Source of the DNA: Akkermansia sp.
GTDB lineage: Bacteria > Verrucomicrobiota > Verrucomicrobiia > Verrucomicrobiales > Akkermansiaceae
Assembly (NCBI GenBank): GCA_017379255.1
Contig: JAFNWZ010000227.1
Coordinates: forward strand, 1 to 7,400
Direction of reading: 5' to 3'
DNA: 7,400 nt
The position numbers and the translations under genes are program-made. Within the stretch, counting starts at the first letter, position 1; every line of letters starts with the position of its first letter. Of this stretch, positions 7,101-7,400 are shown piece by piece. The notes beneath the pieces were generated by a model, which had not been told where the DNA came from, searched no databases, and saw only the letters and a list, made by a program, of their open reading frames with translations.

Positions 7101-7400
7101 GGCACGAAAATCCTGGCAGACTCCTATACGGGATGTCTGGGGATGAAGCGCAACTCCGAGATGGTGGTCGATGGCGATACTGTGCTGAATGGCGTTGGCG
7201 CCAGCTATGGCAGCCTTGCTACCCACACGCTTACTGTCGATGAAAAATCCGGCTTTGAGACCTACGTCAAAAATGCCATCTGCACCAGCTATGATTTCAA
7301 TGGCGAAATGGAAGGCGGAAATGTGGCGATGACCCTGACTCTTAAGGATGGCTCATACCTGCACATGTATTCCACATCGATGAAGGATTTCCTGGAATCG
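1059..7400 (+). CDS. Giant secreted repetitive beta-solenoid surface protein, 3'-partial
   Basis: The frame has no stop across all 2,114 codons and runs off the right edge. Residues 1-30 form a Sec signal peptide, with cleavage predicted after AFA. The mature part is rich in Gly, Thr, Ser, Leu and Asp/Glu and very poor in Cys (about 11) and Trp (about 6). It consists of degenerate modules, each with an L-G-D-G anchor, a short acidic loop often ending in DT, an SFEGxLxIKSDAxLT strand block, an LNEGVxLSGAG block and an LGAVTGTGTL closing strand. This alternation of short beta strands and turns is typical of autotransporter passengers and other beta-solenoid adhesins. Residues 31-136 and those after about 1,945 are less regular. 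The C-terminal anchor (autotransporter barrel, PEP-CTERM or other) is not visible. Likely role: surface or secreted adhesin-type protein; ligand unknown. An alternative is a structural or protective surface-coat component. Confidence 0.9.
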   Translation, partial: MKLHLPLRLRYSLLTLLGASVPSFSTSAFAENITVNSGDTQKVTAINDGDVTLEENATLRVVDETRVINGGGKQWLLHETEAIIGTLTLANGSVVDSRGTEPVAGIVAGSTLTDFEIDTINLLAGASSSIYGKNIVLGDIVKAEGDTSSLTITSYGNIIFNDASVSDGVQLHLKGNLSLTSDSTNSGSLLTENLTHSGNASLTGTGALTVTGTTTLNGSTLTIANSQQINLNTVTGTGGMELGDNVLADGAADTYVSIKGLSGGTVYIQKDATLELADGAVVGSTLVVNGNLLGTSLKLTEDGKISLYGGMKAAQVDMNTGSQLVWFTSGSLQSAIVSGDGDAQVVEPALISMNSGSVLAFLKETGTNPITVTLNADVKSHGRIVIGGRHQTPTGESPHAKAYVTIKGVLQAGDANSNEEYSGFYLNNLCSLTVGTGDWTKGQDSLDLYGNSYIDETGTLTMKYGRLKLNEGASLSIAGTFNFQTLGEADVDAFHRCVYLGNGAELVIDSENVQSFKSVDGTGKLVLDFSAMGAFEIDENFTGTFDLTYGSDLTVGGTTTLTGDSYGKSSNNYKGYGNSVLTTETLTHQSDVVLSKTEVHAKNTVLADGKTFTLKSGEVLQLGDISGTGTLELLKDGSGTTTNAQATSVSGSHVMVGDNSTFTLSGDAGKESQFSVSYSNGGTGTVVLGDGELTGAGEHDTLVSSASFNIYALEVKSDACLKVSSIGNITSLTVAEGGNFSMSDGTAFTLGTVTNGGTIVLGNGELTDEKIDTVVTMTAISEIGQLQVMKDASLKLDDGSNLKGTILNDGAISCTTITAAQNLTLSGTGSLDADSLTLNEGITVGLNGTATIDHFVNSGILKLGDGELTDGKRDTVLDLSGASAPYTIQSGTLQIGRDAALITGADNALVISSSSTIAGGLDAGEIQLSEGVTLTIQDSTDVAVGKMASKTDGTDTYLVLGSGAAVENGQYTTKVKIDEIGDVKLTVKRDVELVTSKLTLKGELNNAGYINGSDEGILLFTQDATLTGSGRVHFAETQLHPSVTLTVKNITDAHLGKVYGPTNNYGKLVLGDGESEGGFDTIVSADSVEAYFLTVNSDAKLTTGTLFLQSDTSFTINGSVETDSIATWFGYGGQLGLDASFFEKVKVNKGVKLQDGNPVTLKNVALNFESVDQVDKEISWGSLTLGDGALTDGKKDTTLSVSSVFETGVRVNSDAALTITADTAKFKGSTVNGSLSVVNLYLYDNSTMRVYGELDLSGNTTLGNGSKLVLTSSTPTNLGVVSGAGTLELGDGQGAATSATASSFEGMLDIKSDGTLTSAGAAVLIGKSSINGNLKATDLILNEGVSLSGAGYLELSGNISMETGSVLELTGGSAMKFNAVGNNGTLILGDGDATTTTTVEAGSFEGVLNIMSDADLTITGSTLLKGNSTSDGSLTTANLSLNEGVALSGAGAVNVSGTTSMADGASMTLTGGHSMNLGAVTGSGTLSLGDGQSEDSADTVVTISSFEGTLHTQGDVSLTVGGTTLLKGNSTSNGSLTTANLSLNEGVALSGAGAVNVSGTTSMGTGASMELTGGNESNLGNVTGTGTLILGDGDADTATTAKAASFEGMLDIKSDASLVVADTTTLVGASITDGDSTLLVTDSAVAGSLKTTDLVIDNQVNLNCSGSLVVKNATTLNENRTLTIWGGENISLGAVSGTGGSSVTLGDIGCEATAATAASFDCSRLSLAGNTTFTVAGNFTAQEVDMGPDAGATLHVQNGTFTVDKIGNDYGVQTGTLILGDGIRGENGRDMSATASTLVLSALELKGDAYLSMTGADEFRTKSLAMEKGALLTLNCAVPVELGAVTGSGYLILGESTQASASSFSGQLELGNKASLVVSTASEEAPTLLKGESIISGTMKTTHLALDEGAKLSFSGKLSSSDKQTNTIQKVTLGKGSTLSHYGTLSTRFLHLSEKSRMTSSGYLLEVNGITIESGARLELTNTKKPDGYVVAGYSPDTLAVSTISGRGALIMCSGTKILADSYTGCLGMKRNSEMVVDGDTVLNGVGASYGSLATHTLTVDEKSGFETYVKNAICTSYDFNGEMEGGNVAMTLTLKDGSYLHMYSTSMKDFLES
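5325..5442 (+). repeat. Near-identical internal direct repeat, copy 1
   Basis: These 118 bases match 5631-5748 with seven mismatches by eye count and no gaps, at an offset of 306 bases. They encode the block from LLKGNSTSDG through LSLNEGVALSGAG to GTTSM. Only one mismatch changes an amino acid (Asp here, Asn in copy 2). This is far closer than any other pair of modules in the array. Confidence 0.92.
5631..5748 (+). repeat. Near-identical internal direct repeat, copy 2
   Basis: This is the partner of 5325-5442, in the same frame of the giant gene. The silent differences are GGC/GGT twice, AGC/AGT, CTG/CTC, GGT/GGA and GGT/GGC. Flanking sequence on both sides diverges quickly, so the homogenised tract covers about 40 codons rather than a whole module. 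Confidence 0.92.

Overview
The window looks like a surface-protein locus of a Verrucomicrobiota bacterium, most likely Akkermansia or a close relative. The taxonomic clue is the C-terminus of the first protein: a PEP motif, a short hydrophobic helix rich in Leu and Ala, and a terminal RRRRK. This is the PEP-CTERM form I associate with Akkermansiaceae. The moderate GC content and the presence of a giant secreted repeat protein fit this. The genus is an inference, because the window has no marker gene.

Region 1 (1-686) is the 3' part of a plus-strand gene whose start lies upstream. Its 227 visible residues resemble the C-terminal two thirds of the IdeS/Mac (MEROPS C66) immunoglobulin-degrading cysteine proteases. 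The block carrying the catalytic His and the two Asp residues is present, and the catalytic Cys should lie off the left edge. The protein ends in a PEP-CTERM sorting signal.

Region 2 (687-1058) is 372 bases with no convincing gene. Its first half can fold into three consecutive stem-loops (722-855). Its second half is AT-rich, with two adjacent inverted repeats (918-938 and 944-960), a weak promoter-like pair of hexamers and a pyrimidine-rich leader without a Shine-Dalgarno sequence.

Region 3 (1059-7400) is one uninterrupted plus-strand reading frame of 2,114 codons that is still open at the right edge. It starts with a clear Sec signal peptide. The rest is almost entirely degenerate repeats of about 73-115 residues anchored on an L-G-D-G motif, which suggests a very long beta-solenoid surface or adhesin-like protein. 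Two modules near the middle (5325-5442 and 5631-5748) are nearly identical in DNA, and nearly all of their differences are silent.

Both genes point the same way and encode exported proteins, but the 372-base gap with its own promoter-like and structured sequence argues against a simple operon. Together they suggest envelope or host-interaction functions: a possible immunoglobulin-targeting protease next to a giant repetitive surface protein. No mobile element, CRISPR array, tRNA or rRNA was seen.
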